Positions 23,830 to 36,764 of a stretch of DNA of 64,000 nt are shown here, piece by piece. The stretch covers positions 29,018,655 through 29,082,654 of the forward strand of contig CM067065.1 of assembly GCA_033980235.1 (NCBI GenBank). Reading direction: 5' to 3'. Origin of the DNA: Diadema setosum. Lineage: Eukaryota; Echinodermata; Echinoidea; Diadematoida; Diadematidae. Position numbers and translations under genes: made by a program. Numbering within the stretch: position 1 is the stretch's first letter; every line of letters starts with the position of its first letter. Below the pieces are notes generated by a model. It did no database searches and was not told the DNA's origin. It worked only from the letters and a program-made list of their open reading frames with translations.

Positions 23830-24170
23830 CGCAGTATGCAAATCGGTATAGGGCAGGTAGGCAGACAAGCTGATTGGTCGAAGTATGCGAACAGATCTAA
23901 AAAAACGCCCTCGAGCAGTCCAACTCAGTTTAATTTACTTCGCCCCATTCGCTCTCTACCACACAGCGAGAGGGACTCGGCAAAAGGCTTCGTCAGTAGC
24001 AGGTCGGGCCTTTCTGGCGGACGTATGTTATCGCTGTTGTATCGCGACGGGATATAAACCCATACCGCATGGCTATAGGCTAGTTTTTCGTAGCTGTTGT
24101 GCTGTCGTCGTTGCTTCTATTTTTCACATATTAAACAAACTTCTTTCCTTTCTCCCTATAGGTACCACCA
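23830..24170 (+). promoter_or_regulatory. Promoter-like cluster (octamer, CCAAT, TATA)
   Basis: An octamer ATGCAAAT at 23836-23843, an inverted CCAAT box (ATTGGT) near 23873 and GATATAAA at 24051 lie in the expected order over ~215 bp, in a locally GC-richer stretch. A Kozak-like CACCATGCC follows at about 24168. Octamer plus TATA is typical of sea urchin H2B and some snRNA promoters, but no such gene follows. It may be a chance cluster or an old promoter relic. Confidence 0.25.
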
Positions 24171-26689
24171 TGCCCCTCCCCGACCGTATCCGCGGTTGCT
24201 TTACCTTAGAAACGTTCATTATTCAGGATTTTAACCTGCCCCCCCCCCCCCAACAAAATAAAGAAAAGGTAGAAGTCGTAGCATTGCCCCCCACCCCCAA
24301 TTATCTATGCCTCCTGAGAGAAGTTCAGGCTTCAAGAGAGATAATGATAGTAAACGTAGACCACTATAATTGAAATATAGGTTTTCCCGTCCAATTTCCC
24401 TGTTTTGTCAGTCCATTTGATAGAAGGTACATTCAATTTAGCGAAAATCCTTGTCACTGCACATCATGTAATTCAAAATAGCATTTTTTTTTTGTTCATA
24501 GTGCATTCCGATCAATGTAATTTGCACACGCGCCTTTTGAATGCGTAAAACGGGCATTGGAATTGGCACGTGCTCTAAAGTCTTTTAAATTCGCCAGCAC
24601 TGGCCGAAAAGGGTATTTCAGCCATTGAATTTCGCGTATGGGCTGTCAAATTCCAAACATGTTTATTTAAGTTAACGTCTTGTTATTTTTGTTTTTGTTT
24701 TTGGAAAAGGTGAGAACATTTTAATGCGTATTTCTATGTGACTTTTTGTTTCATCCATGCACTGTTGAACAGTAAAAGTATAATTATTTTTGACCCTAAA
24801 TTTGAGTTTGTTGTTCTGTAAATCCCCTTGTCTTTCATACTGTATGCCATTTTAGGCCTTCGTTTACCAATACAGATTAACTTCATCTTCTCACAGCCAA
24901 GACAGCACAAGCTAGATATAGACGTATTTCTCAAGAAGACAGAAAAAGAATTTTAGGAACATTTGATGATCATAACATTGATTTCCTAGAACTGGCCCAC
25001 CCAGTCGGAATGAAGCACTCAGCTGCCAGATAAGTTGTGGTCACATGCACTATCATCGGACTGGAAAACTCAATGAGCACATTGAAGAACAAAAAATGCC
25101 AAAATTTCTAAAATGAATAAGAAAAATATGAAATATAATGGCGCTTGCAAAAGAATTGACTGAAAACGAAATTGACTGCAAAAGATGTTAAATTGGATGC
25201 CCAGAAATGAATTTGAATGAACGAGTGCAGCATATCCGTGAGCACGTGACTATAGATTGAATGAACGAATGGCAAAATGGTGCTTGTATTTACAAATTTC
25301 AATTGAAAAAAAAAGAAAGTGTGAATCAGAATGAGGCTTAAGGTAATCTGAATGCTCCAAAATGACATTGACTGAAGAGATCATGAAATTGAAATACCGA
25401 ACATGTCATCTACGCTAAATGTTGCTAAATTGAATGCAGCAATTAGGAATTGGACCGACAAATGTACGAAATTGGCCGGTAAAACCTATAATTATTATAT
25501 CAATTTCGGAATTAGGATACCGCACTTCCCGCTGTGGGAGTGTAAACCGTGACCAGCCCATGATCAGTGAATTCCATAGTACTTTATTATCAAAAAGTGC
25601 GTGCATGTGTGCACGGATCTATCATTGAAAGAAATCCGCCCACAATGTACACAGAGGCATTGACGTTGTACCTGTTTTGCTCCTTGTTCAGCCTAGCCTG
25701 TACCACGCAAGTGTGCACACAGGCATTGATGGCATCGTGTGACATTAAAAGTAATGGGCCTTGTACAGCCCTGTACCACCCAAATCGTGCACATTATGCA
25801 GTGAAAAATCCCGACTGAACTTTGAACCCGCACGTCTTGTGCAACAAAGATGAATTCGTGATTCTTGGTAGGTGTGGACGGTGTAAAAATCACTGGGAAT
25901 TGTGAGAAGTTGTAGTCTCAAGCATACAATAAACTTGTCGACACTAACGTATAAGTACACTACAGCGATGCTTATAAGTATTGATCTTTGGTCCTAGGGA
26001 GGAAACCAGTTGCGGATCCAGGGAGGACCGCACCGGACGCACGCTCCCCCCCCCCCCCTCCCCCGCCCCTTATGTTCTGTTGTTCTTGTTGTTTTTGTTA
26101 TTGTTATTGTTGTCGTTGTTGAAACAAAAGCAATAAAAAAAAAAATAAGGAAGGGTGCTTGCGCCCCCTTTACCTTTGTAAATGCGCCCCCTCTTTATGG
26201 AATTCCTTGAACCCCCCCCCCCCGAAACTTTCATGAGATTTAGCCTCATAGAAACATGTATTTTTTTGTTTTAATTAGAGAACTTCAACATGTCTGGTTT
26301 TCCCTAATTTCATCTAATTTTATTTCATATATGCTATGAAAGCATTAAGTAAAATATGGCATGTAACAGTTAAAGCTAAATCAATGCACAATAAACACAA
26401 TTACAGGAAAAAAAAAAAAAAAAAAAACGTTGCAAAAATGAATTGCACCAAGGAAAAGATATCAATGGGGGAGGGGGGGGGGGGGGGGAGGGCTGCTGAT
26501 AAAAATCCTAAGTAGATTGTAGAATCCAGACCCCTCATGAGTAGTAATTAATGTAGGTTTTCCTACTCAATTTAATTAGATTTGCGTTCGATACGACAAT
26601 GAGGTCATTCATTTGTTTTTGTGTGTGTTCATTTTTCCATTTGAGAAGATGGCTGGGTAGCCAATATTCAGCTACGTTAAGCGGGTTAA

Positions 26690-26903
26690 ACACCCTGCTC
26701 TTTGCAATTAATACGCATGGGTTGTTACTTTCTCATACACGGGAACTCCCTTTTATGTCCCATCCGAGGGACAGAGTGTTTTGCCTCTTGTTAGAGGAGA
26801 CGGTATGCTTACACACAACATTGCTCAGTCCAGACTCGGGTTCGAACCCGGGCCGCGTGATCGTGAGGCAAACGCGCTACCGACTGAGCCAACTCACCGC
26901 CCT
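26690..26903 (-). mobile_element. tRNA-derived SINE, family 2, copy 2
   Basis: Read on the - strand it begins CGGTGAGTTGGCTCAGTCGG and has GGGTTCGAACCCGAGTC as B box, then the same body as the copy at 16981, with AAAACACTCTGTCCCTCGGA. The B box here is better preserved than in copy 1. Confidence 0.8.
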
Positions 26904-27418
26904 GTTCGAGTGAATTGAATAATAACTGTGGTCAGCATTTAAAAAAAGTCATTCAATCTAATGTCATCACCATGCGATTTCATGAGTTTCTCAAATAAAC
27001 GTAAATAATTAAAGAGCCTTCAAATTGAAATGCAAAACATTCAAATTTTCATCACGTCGGACGTGAAGAACGTTAAGGACTTGAAATTCACGATAAGGTA
27101 AATATTCGTTACATATTGACAGTGTTTTTTCGTCGCTGCTTGGAGTATATAGGTTACTCGATATGTTTAAATATGCAAACTCGATATACCTTGACATGGG
27201 ACCTTTGCCTGAAACAAGGTATCTAGAATATTTCCACGTTTAAACATATACATGTAATTTTTTAATGCACGGCTTAAGTGGCTGCTAGAGCAGAGTTTGC
27301 ATGTATACCTCGAATAAGAACAGAATTAATGAGTGAAGCATTTGGCAACCAGCAAGACAATATCACTGGCGATACCCTTGGTAAAACAGGTCTACACAGC
27401 TAAGCCTATTGAGATAAA

Positions 27419-27511
27419 GTATGATATCGTCGGGTGCCTGTGCATTGGCCATTACCGCAATACAAATTGTATTGCGTTAACGGCCAATGCACAGGCATCC
27501 CACGATATACG
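27419..27511. repeat. 93 bp near-perfect palindrome
   Basis: The left arm has GGTGCCTGTGCATTGGCC and CGCAATACAA; the right arm has TTGTATTGCG and GGCCAATGCACAGGCATCC. Arms of about 45 bp meet at ATACAAATTGTAT with almost no loop. It could be a tiny foldback element or a hairpin RNA precursor; the near-absent loop argues against a standard miRNA. Confidence 0.75.
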
Positions 27512-30035
27512 GGCAAGGGGAAAGCTGGAATGGATCCAAAATTTGAATATGAATGTGGACCTAGAGGAGATCCTGGGATATGACCATTCGCTACAAAATG
27601 ATATTACATACATACTGATAGGGGATAGATTGAAAGTGAAATGATATTTGACAGGAAAGAAATCCACACAAGACAACAAGAATTTACTGCTTAAATGAAA
27701 ATTTGAAATGAAGATGAAATCATAATCATAATCCAGTATACACATGAAAAGAAAAGAGCAAGTAGTGAAACCGGGTATATACCTGTCTATGTGAATTGAA
27801 TTTGAAACGTTTAAAGTGGGAAGTTGCATTTCTATGAATAGAATTGAAATGCGTTCTTGTGATAAAATTGAACGTCTATCCTGCCGCCGCAAAGTTGAAT
27901 TGCAAATTTGAGTTGTTAAATTGAATGAACTTCCCTCTTAATTAAATGAAATAGAATCTTAAAGGAATATCATGAAACGAGTTTGAATGCAAACAAAATG
28001 AAAATGAACCGTGGTATCAGATCAGTGACCAAAATCGCTTCAATTTGAACACCTTTCAAATAATTGGAATACAAATCTGATGAAGTTTGGCAGAAGAACC
28101 TGTAGTAATGGGCAACCGAAGCAATAAGTTAAAATGTTTGAGAAATAGGGAAAACATAAAGCAAATCATACGCACAAACCCGAACGCACCTGGCAGACAG
28201 CAACAAACACTTATCCTGCATACGAATTGAAAGAATAAACAGAAGTTTAAAAGGACAGGAATATAGTGATAGGAAGATCAGGACAGGAAAAAACAAAACG
28301 GGGCGAAGAAGGAAGAGTTCAAGGGTCAATGCAAAATCATTCAGCCCCCTGTTTATCGAAATATAATCTATGAAAACATTGGAAGTGTTAAACGAATCAA
28401 GCAAAGTTAATAACAATCAACCAATGAAATGTTTTCACTGTTTTCAAAGATGCAAATCACGAGTAATATGAAATCCAATAGGTACTTTTCTTCAATTCAG
28501 AATTGAAAGTACTAAAAGATGGAACTTGTTATCATATTGTTATTTACAACTATATACTTTCGGGGAAAATTGTCATTTTATACAATGGCAAATGAAATTT
28601 AAATTTGGTAAAATCATTGATGAGTACAGCATTAATATAGCTTTTCTACGAAAACAAAATAATAATTTTGTTGTCATTTTACACTTACACAAAATATAGT
28701 GTGATAAATTATACATGAAAGATTTAGGTAAGGTTATTATCAAGAATCAAATCCAAGAATTTCATTGGGAAAAAAAAATCTTTTTTGGCTGCATTTTCTA
28801 GAAGGATGGTAATTTTTTAGATAAAAAGGCATACACTTCGGAAAGTTTTTGGAAATTAATAATCCTTATTCATTAGTATCAATTAATAGAAATCAGAATT
28901 TGAGTTAGAAAACACGTTTGATTCATCTTCGAATAATAAAAAAGAAGGAATAATTGATGACTTTTTATTGATATTAGAAACAAATTGAAGTGGTGCGCGT
29001 AAGTTTTCGTTGGGTACATTAAAGTGGCATCTTGTAAAGTAGATGTATGGCCATTGATGTAAAGAATCGTTTGCGATTAGTAAAGTAATTCTTAAGCCCA
29101 CACTACGGCCATTTCTCAAATACCATAAAAGGATAATTTGTAAAAAAAAAAAAAAACAAAAAACAAAACAAAACAAACCAAACCTAAACAAAACAAAAAA
29201 CAACAAGAAAATGTGGCCGATAGTAGTACAGGCTATAAGAGACAACTCAAGGAATAAACCTATAATATGGTAAAGATTATCAATCGGTATTAAAAATTAA
29301 ATGAAGATAAGGACTACATGACATTAATTGCATTTAGCCGAATACCAAGCTGATTTTAGTGTTGATATTTTCATTTGCTCAATAAGAAAATCCAGAAGTC
29401 TGGAATAAACAAACTTTCCAACGGATTTTGAAATAGTTGATAACAATGATATTTGTCCAAAAAAAATACAAACACCTTTAATATTCCATTTTTTGTCTTT
29501 TTGTTTTGTTTTACAAATTCCACACAGGTAGTCCATGATCTAGAGAACACACACCTAAAACAGCATTTCTCTTAATCTTTGGACCCCGAAGTATTACAGT
29601 TAGTCTCTTTCCTGTGGAGTAAGGGGTTTGTGGAAAAACAAAATCTTTTATTTGACTTAGGGGTATTTTCGACGAGGTTATTTCAGAACATTTGTGAAAA
29701 ATACTGGTAGGAAACATTCGCTATGAAATTGGGGTTATCAATGGAGTTTTTGTGTTTGATTACAGTAATATGGGGCTATTCCTTATTGATAAGAATAGCT
29801 TTATCCACAACGTACTTTCCAAGCGAATATTATGTTATAATACAACAATACTTAATTTTTCCATTTTTCCACGATGCGTTCTTTAAACATATTAAAATTG
29901 TCGGTCCCCTCCCCCTCGTTCCGAGAGAAAAGGATTCGTTGGGATGTTATTATTCGGAGGACCCCCTCCCCTTATAAACCCCAGAAGTGTCCTCTAGGGG
30001 TCCCCATTTCGGGACTGCGTGCCCAGTTGTCTATT

Positions 30036-30160
30036 TGTTACCCGCTATAAAAAAATATAAAAAAAAAAGAATCCCAAAGTCGGGGAAGACAATTGTCTGA
30101 AAATGACATAATATTATATCATATACCATTGCGGGTTTTCAAGGGGATAAAAATGTAAAA
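30036..30160 (+). mobile_element. TGTGACCCGCT-family end fragment
   Basis: Begins TTGTTACCCGCTATAAAAA and continues CCCAAAGTCGGGGAAGACAA, TGTCTGAAAATGACATAAT. This matches the left part of the element at 17477. The other end is not visible. It lies 175 bp before the Ig V exon. Confidence 0.6.
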
Positions 30161-30334
30161 AGTGAAAGCAGATTCAATGTATGCTGTGAAAGTAGCCTTT
30201 TGCAAAAGCAGCTCCCAATAAACTCGCGCTCATCGATCTGATCGGAGCGAGCTACGCACAAACACCGTCGCGTGTCCTCAAATTATAGCGAGTTGCCTTT
30301 GCAAAAGGGTAGCTGTGACAGTAAACTCACGCAG

Positions 30335-30655
30335 TTGCTATCCCCACTGTGGTAGACACTGCCCTCACCGTTCAGGGATGGAAAGGAGAAGACATTCGAC
30401 TGCCATGTCACTTCCAAGGAGAACCTGAGGCTGTGGTTTGGTTAAAAGAGAGCATATCACGTCTGCAGCCGAGGACGGTGAAGGCTGAATTCATCAACGA
30501 GAATTTTAGGACCAGAGAGGAACGATTCAACATCGACATCGACTTTAGCCTCGTCATCACGGACTTGGAAGTGGCCGATGAGGGTCTTTACCTTTGTCAA
30601 GCGATTTTGAAGAATTTCGAGAACTTCGAGAACTCCACACTTTTGACGGTTAGCT
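30335..30655 (+). CDS. Receptor exon 2: V-type Ig domain
   Basis: The exon encodes ~107 residues, phase 1 on both sides, the classic arrangement for a shuffled Ig exon. It starts after CTCACGCAG and ends at T|GTAAGT. The first cysteine is in IRLPCHF and the core tryptophan follows in AVVWLKE. The F strand reads LVITDLEVADEGLYLCQA, the full L-x-x-D-x-G-x-Y-x-C signature. The C'-D-E region RTREERFNIDIDFS suits a V-set fold. The domain should be extracellular. The acceptor has a weak pyrimidine tract, which is the least certain point of this exon. Confidence 0.8.
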
Positions 30656-30719
30656 GTAAGTTATCTTATGTTTTCATTTTACTGTCGAAATAAATTTAGT
30701 TATATAAAATGACATTATA

Positions 30720-31402
30720 TGTGACCCTGCATCACAAAATCAACAAAAAGTCGCCAGACATGAATTTTTAGTTAAGAGCAGATTCTGAAAGGGCAGACTC
30801 TAAGCTTTAAAATGATGTATAACTTAATTCGAATGGACTCTCCTAACATATTGGAAAGAAAGGACACACTCTGGAAAGTGAGAACTGAGAAAACAGGCTT
30901 TGAAGTACAAGCAATTAATCTTTACCGAGCTAAGTGTGGGATGAATGAAACAAAAAACAGGATGTTGACCACCAGAGCAACAACAATGAAATGATTATTA
31001 TATTAAGCTGAAATTGAGCATGCTTCATTAACACATTCTGTAGATTATCAAAGCCAACTTTCAATGCAGCATCATCGTTCTTTCCAAAGTTATCACACTG
31101 GAGTTGAAAGTGAAGAGTATCGACAGGGTTATTAAGAAATGAAGCAGGTGATGAAGAGAGGGCTCTATGAGAAATACCTGATTACAGTATTCCGCCAAAA
31201 AGCGTTGGAGAAAATTGCTGAAAACACAAGTTCGTGTTTGTTTTATGATCCCAAACTTTAACATAATGTAGAAGAAGACTTGCTCTTTCAGAAATTATGC
31301 TAAACTCAAGATTGGTTAGGTTGACCCATTTCACCTTTTTTTCAGTCCTAACACAAAATCACTGCCTGCGACTTTTTGTTCGTTTTGTGATGCACGGTCA
31401 CA
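30720..31402 (-). mobile_element. TGTGACC-family MITE, copy 4
   Basis: Opposite orientation to copies 1-3. The ends TGTGACCCTGCATCACAAAA and TTTTGTGATGCACGGTCACA pair, and TA lies directly outside both ends (ATTATA / TAATTA), supporting a TA target duplication. It lies 65 bp after the V exon. Confidence 0.85.
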
Positions 31403-34054
31403 TAATTATGGCACAGTATTTTTTTTTTTTCATTACACATGTACGTTTTGATTGAATGATGGCTGGTGCGCTCACCTCCTTCAAAAAAAAAAAAAAAAAA
31501 AAAACATGTTAATTTTTATTTTATTTCTTATTTTACCACAGCAAACATAAAACGTTGGAAGCGATTATTGATAATAAATGCGATACTGCAAATTTATCCT
31601 TCTGAGATAAAACAAGGAGGAAGTTTTTTTTTTTTTCAATTTCTTTCACAGGTCTGTTGTAACTCCTGTTTTAACTTCTGTTTTCTGGTGAGGTAATCTT
31701 TTTACTTATCAGCTCATTTAGGTATGCGATATCAAAGTCAAACAAATACACAATATGAGAACAACGAATATACAGAATGTCAAAAGCGAAAACAATATGA
31801 CAAAATTCAAATTTATTTCACAGTATAAAATTTGGTACCACAATAGCATTAGCATTATGACACGTACACAAACATACGTACAGAAAGGATACAATGGACG
31901 GATAAGTTATAGACATCACCTGCAAAGCACTAAAACATGAACTAATAAATAATAATAAAAAATCATATTATCATGCCAAGATATTGTTTTAAACAGTTTG
32001 CACTGATTTATATCTGATCGTCACATTAAGAACATATATAAGCAATTCAACTGTATTAATAGTGCCGTTCAGGATTTTTGATTTGTAAAACTGTTATACA
32101 TTTTTTCTTTAATAAACTTTTTGATTAAACATTTTCAGCAAAGTCGCCTAAGTAGCATCATTAAAAGGTGTCTTTTACGCTTTGATGTTTCAAAAAAAAG
32201 TTTCTTAATTTCGTGTTTACGAGAATTATTTCGCAACCAGTCTGACTTAAATAAAGAACAATATTCACAGATTCTTCCACTTCTAATCGTTCATTAGTGA
32301 TTATTTATCCAAACCCATGAAATCACAGGGAAAAAAAAGAAGATCACTCGGTAGAAATTAATTGAACCAAATAATCCAAAATTAAAGTTAACATGTACAT
32401 ATTCCATACAGTGTACACTGTGTATTGGAATATACTTTATCATGCTACAGCAAATGCAATATCCAACAACCCAGTCACAGTTTATCTGAATTATGACAGT
32501 GTCATGTCCCGACGATGCTTTATTGTCCTATGTGTCTGTCAAACCCTAATTATCAACAAGGCCCTTTATTTTTTGGATGTTACGAGTGCCATACAAACAA
32601 GGATTAGTTAGAAGAATACACTTAGAGGGATAATTCACCTCTTTCCCCTGGACAAGTTTGTGGCAAAATAATAATATGCAATCTACTATGACAAATTCTA
32701 GTTTACAACCCCGAGCTCCAAATAAAACATAACACAATTTGAAGTATCTATAATGAACCCCAAATAAGTTCATTTTCAAAAAAAAAAAAATATCAAATAG
32801 AAAGACTCAATTTGATAGAGTTTTCGATTCCCATTTAAAACAATCATACATTAAAAGTTTTGTCACAAAATGGGGCAAGCGCCATAAGTTCATTATTAGA
32901 TAGAGCATAATGAACCTTTGTAAGGATATCTCACTTGTAACATAACAATGGATATCATTAAAGCTTAATGATTAGACATAACCAGTGTTTTCTTATCTCC
33001 TTTGTGTTTTTCAGCAGATTTAATTCGAAATATTTCAATTTGACGAAGATTGAGTTAGCTTGCTTTGCAATAGAACTCTTCAAATAAAACTGGTTATACT
33101 TGTAAAACAACCAAACTGTAAACCAACTAGGAGCCATAAGTGATCAAGCTTCTGTTAAAACAGTGCCTTATGTCGAGCTCTCTATGCCTGCCCGTACCAT
33201 TGTCTAAGATTGTGCGCACGGCAGAGAATGAGTCCTTGTTATTATGCAATCGAGTGTGAAAAGTTATGTTCGAAACAAATTTAAGTATAAAGTCATCTTA
33301 GAATGCGCCCTGAAGAGCCATTATCCGAATTGCCGAAACGGGTGCCACTTTAATGGAAAGATACATTTTTATTTTCTTTTTCATTATGCACAAGTCAGTG
33401 TTTATAATTCATGCATGATTGAGTTTACAGCAATGTCCAGTAGTGCTACCAATTCTTTTTATTTGCACGCAAAAATTATGAATTCGAGTGGATTCTGCTG
33501 ACGTTCAAGGTTATAATTATTCTCGAAAAAAATCGCACTTAAAACATTTATATTGTCTTCTTTAATAAGATAGCTTTCGCGTAAAATGTTAGTGACGCAT
33601 GCTCGAATAAATACACGAGAACAGGCTTCGTTTCTAGCAATCCATTAGATTCTAGTCGATGTTGGTTGTCGTTTCGTGTTGTCCTCACGCGCGCTACCAC
33701 TGCCATATGCACTTACCCACACAAATCGCGCCGGCCCATAGACAACGATAGCCACACTGATCTGTCCGCATGTTTTGACTAGCAAGTAGCACTCTTGATG
33801 ATATAGCTTTCGACCTGAAGTAGCGATTCTATGGAAATTAGCACAAACAACAACAACAACAAACAATCAAACAAGCGAACATTCAGCTTTCCCGGTTTAG
33901 CACTTGACAATGGGCTCACTTGCGAGTGAATTCACACAAAACAACAGCAGTACTATCGTTGATGTTGTACTGGGGAGGGATATTAACAGAGAATGCAGTT
34001 TGGGTACGGAAACGCCTTTGTGTTCACTTATTTGGAAAAAAAGCTACGAAACTT
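31403..34054. other. Intron 2 sequence, nothing recognised
   Basis: AT-rich, with homopolymer A and T runs. Short open frames lack any domain feature. No RNA gene or repeat was recognised. Confidence 0.4.
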
Positions 34055-34585
34055 AAAGGGGAAGTCCAGTCCAAATATAAGTTAGTTTGATAAAACTTAA
34101 GTTATGACATTTTGAAGTTTTGTTAATTTCTGCAAACATTTCCTGTACAGTGGATATGAATATGCAAATGAGTGACCTAACCATTATGCCCTCACAATGT
34201 TCCATTGATCGTGAACCAAAAAATGGCGAGAAATCAATGTTTCTGTCATTGAAGTCTGAAACACAGTGCTATTAATGGTTGAATGTACGTATGTTGCGAC
34301 ACGGATTGTCGCCCCTACACGGATTGTCGCCTCCTGCTCGGGGCGACAATCCGTGACGGGCGCTGGCGGCACGGATTGTCGCCCCCGTCGCGGATTGTCG
34401 CCTGGCGACAATCCGTGACGCTTGTGCAGTTCCCAGTTTTTGACCTCGAAGGCGACAATCCGTGTTGGCAAAAAAATTGTTGCGACACGGATTGTCGCCC
34501 CGTCACAGATTGTCGCCCCGGGCTCGGGGTGGTTCCTCCGGTGTTAAGCTTTGGTGGGATGGGTATGACTGGTAAGTTATGCGTA

Positions 34586-34617
<32 letters not shown>

Positions 34618-34731
34618 TGTGTATTGTGAGCTGCATGATATGTGATGTGTATGATTTGTTGTGTGTGTGTGTGTGTGTGTGTATGTCTGTGTGTGTGTGT
34701 GTGTGTGTGTAAATGTGTGTATGTGTGTGTG
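34586..34731. repeat. (TG)n microsatellites
   Basis: Three TG-rich runs separated by short spacers. Open frames over both strands here are repeat artefacts. Confidence 0.9.
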
Positions 34732-35835
34732 TTTGGAGTATAATAACACAATATGTAGAAACTGTGCATGTGTGATGGTCATAGTGGTAGTGGTTTGTTT
34801 GTCTGTGCGTATACGAGTGCTTATAATGTTTACGTGTGTGTGTGGAATATAGTGGCGCTACTGTGGCAATACAAACGCCTTCAGAGTGTATGAGCACGTG
34901 TTTAAAAAATTCACACCAGCGTTGATCTAAAAATAGTATGGGTGTGTGAACCAATGTCAGCGGTAAGGCGGGCTAGGCGAGAGAGAGACCGAGAGAAAAT
35001 ACATACGAGGGAGGTACCCTCCCCAAATGTTATTTGTCTTTGTTCATTTTTCACTGCAGTCATTTTCTTCCATCAGTCTTATAAACTAGAACGTCCATAC
35101 CACTATTCTTTGTCCCAGAATAGGTTTGGCATGCTTTATGCATGGGCGAATAATTTCCACACGCCGTAAAAAAAATGTCAATCGTTAGTTGATTTTAGCA
35201 CAAACGAATTGCCATTGCACACCGCTAATACATACGTAATACAAACAAACACCAACAAACACTCAAACAAATCCTCATAATGCAAATAAACCAACTCAAC
35301 ACTTTTTTCCTTGATATTCCTTGATTTCATTCAAATCATTCATAAACCGACTTATTCTGGGTGTAACATGAAAAAAAAAGTTACAAATGGCAATTTGAAA
35401 CAGAAACCAATCCATTTGTCAATTTATACCACAAATAATCTCACTTCAACATAGATAACTCGATTATAGACCAACCCTACTAACAATTTCTTCACGAGAA
35501 AGTTTTGACATGTAGGGCCCTACCAAACCTATATTCTTTGAATACATTGGTTTGGATCATGTAACACCTTCTTACTTACAAGGGCATATACATTAAAAAA
35601 ACACAAATACATTACACGAATCTAGAATGAAATCAGTCATAAAAAAAAAACCCGACCACCCCCTCCCCTCCCCATCCGAAACAAATCTAGGGCCTACATC
35701 TATCCTAAATATTAAATCCTACCAACATCTGTCATACCATTTAAAACTATCCTTCTTCAGATCCAATTCCCAACCCACCAACCCCTGATTAAACAAAACC
35801 TAAATCATCCCACACCCACATTCACCAACCCAAAT

Positions 35836-35837
<2 letters not shown>

Positions 35838-35895
<58 letters not shown>

Positions 35896-36085
35896 AGGTT
35901 CCGTAATTCCAAAGTTTCGTTTTTTTCCGAGGCTTCATTTATCCGAAACACACAATTCCCTATACCTAGAGGTTCGTTGATTCAAAAATGAAATTCGGAA
36001 TAACGAACCTTCGGAATAATGAGCCTTCGGACGAATGAGCCTTCGGACGAATGAGCCTTCAGAGTAACAAACTTTTGCAATAACG
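35838..36085. repeat. (CA)n followed by 'TTCGTTATTCCGAA' repeat, copy 2
   Basis: A CA run ends at 35893. Then GAACCTTCGGAATAA, GAGCCTTCGGACGAAT (twice) and similar words follow. It is the same family as at 1195 and 51585. Confidence 0.75.
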
Positions 36086-36764
36086 AAATGTAACCCCCTT
36101 CCCACATACCGACGCACACCGGAACCGATACCACATTCCTTCCTGATGAAACGATTTCCCAATGTTGATAAATAAGACATAATGGACCGTATGCAGAAAA
36201 GCAGAATCTGCCCGCATGCAAGCTCCACTCCGAATTCATAATTATACAAATCTGCCAAACAAACTCATCAAATTCAAAGCTGCTGATAAAATCAATATCA
36301 ACGTTTATGCCAGCAACAGCTTACTAGGTATCCCTCCCCACGCGCAGCTAAAAAACACATACGCAAAAAAAAAAATGACATAATAAACACATTCTTCCAT
36401 CACACACACACACACACACACGCACGCGCGCGCACGCACAAACGGACACTGAATTACCATGTGCACGCGCACATACACACTTCCTTGAAACCTCACCATG
36501 ACTTTTTACATGGCATGTTTGCATGGATGTAGCCATGTAAGTTATGTGTTAGTATTTCAATGATTATGTCCAGAACGATATTAGAGCCTACCTAGCAAAA
36601 TGTGCTTCGAGGGCGGGCGACAATCCGTGCCGGGTCACAATCCGTGTAGGGGGCGACAATCCGTGCCGCCAACGCCCGTCACGGATTGTCGCCCCGAGCA
36701 GGAGGCGACAATCCGTGTAGGGGCGACAATCCGTGTCGCAACATACGTATTTACAATGATAATA

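Larger units (their letters stand above)
24400..30035. other. Intron-sized AT-rich DNA, no exon recognised
   Basis: Lies inside the predicted first intron of the receptor gene. Words such as GAATTGAA and AAATTGAAT are unusually frequent between 24.9 and 28.1 kb. It contains a SINE, a short palindrome and C- or A-homopolymers. Open frames are short and featureless. Confidence 0.45.
34286..36749. mobile_element. Iteron element, CACGGATTGTCGCC words
   Basis: Both ends carry ~100 bp inverted repeats starting TACGTATGTTGCGACACGG. Inside the TIRs the 14-mer CACGGATTGTCGCC occurs many times in both orientations, forming small palindromes around GCTCGGGGCGAC. A second cluster is at 34449-34520. The middle has TG and CA microsatellites and a 'TTATTCCGAA' repeat, and no transposase. 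The GC-rich ends contrast with AT-rich flanks. Confidence 0.7.

Noticed and set aside
23885..24373. 162-residue open frame after the promoter-like cluster
   Set aside because: Composition is irregular, it contains a poly-Pro stretch from a C homopolymer, and no domain is recognisable.
34283..34954. Several overlapping open frames of up to 155 residues
   Set aside because: They are made of CACGGATTGTCGCC iterons and TG/CA runs read in different frames; no domain signature and no splice context.
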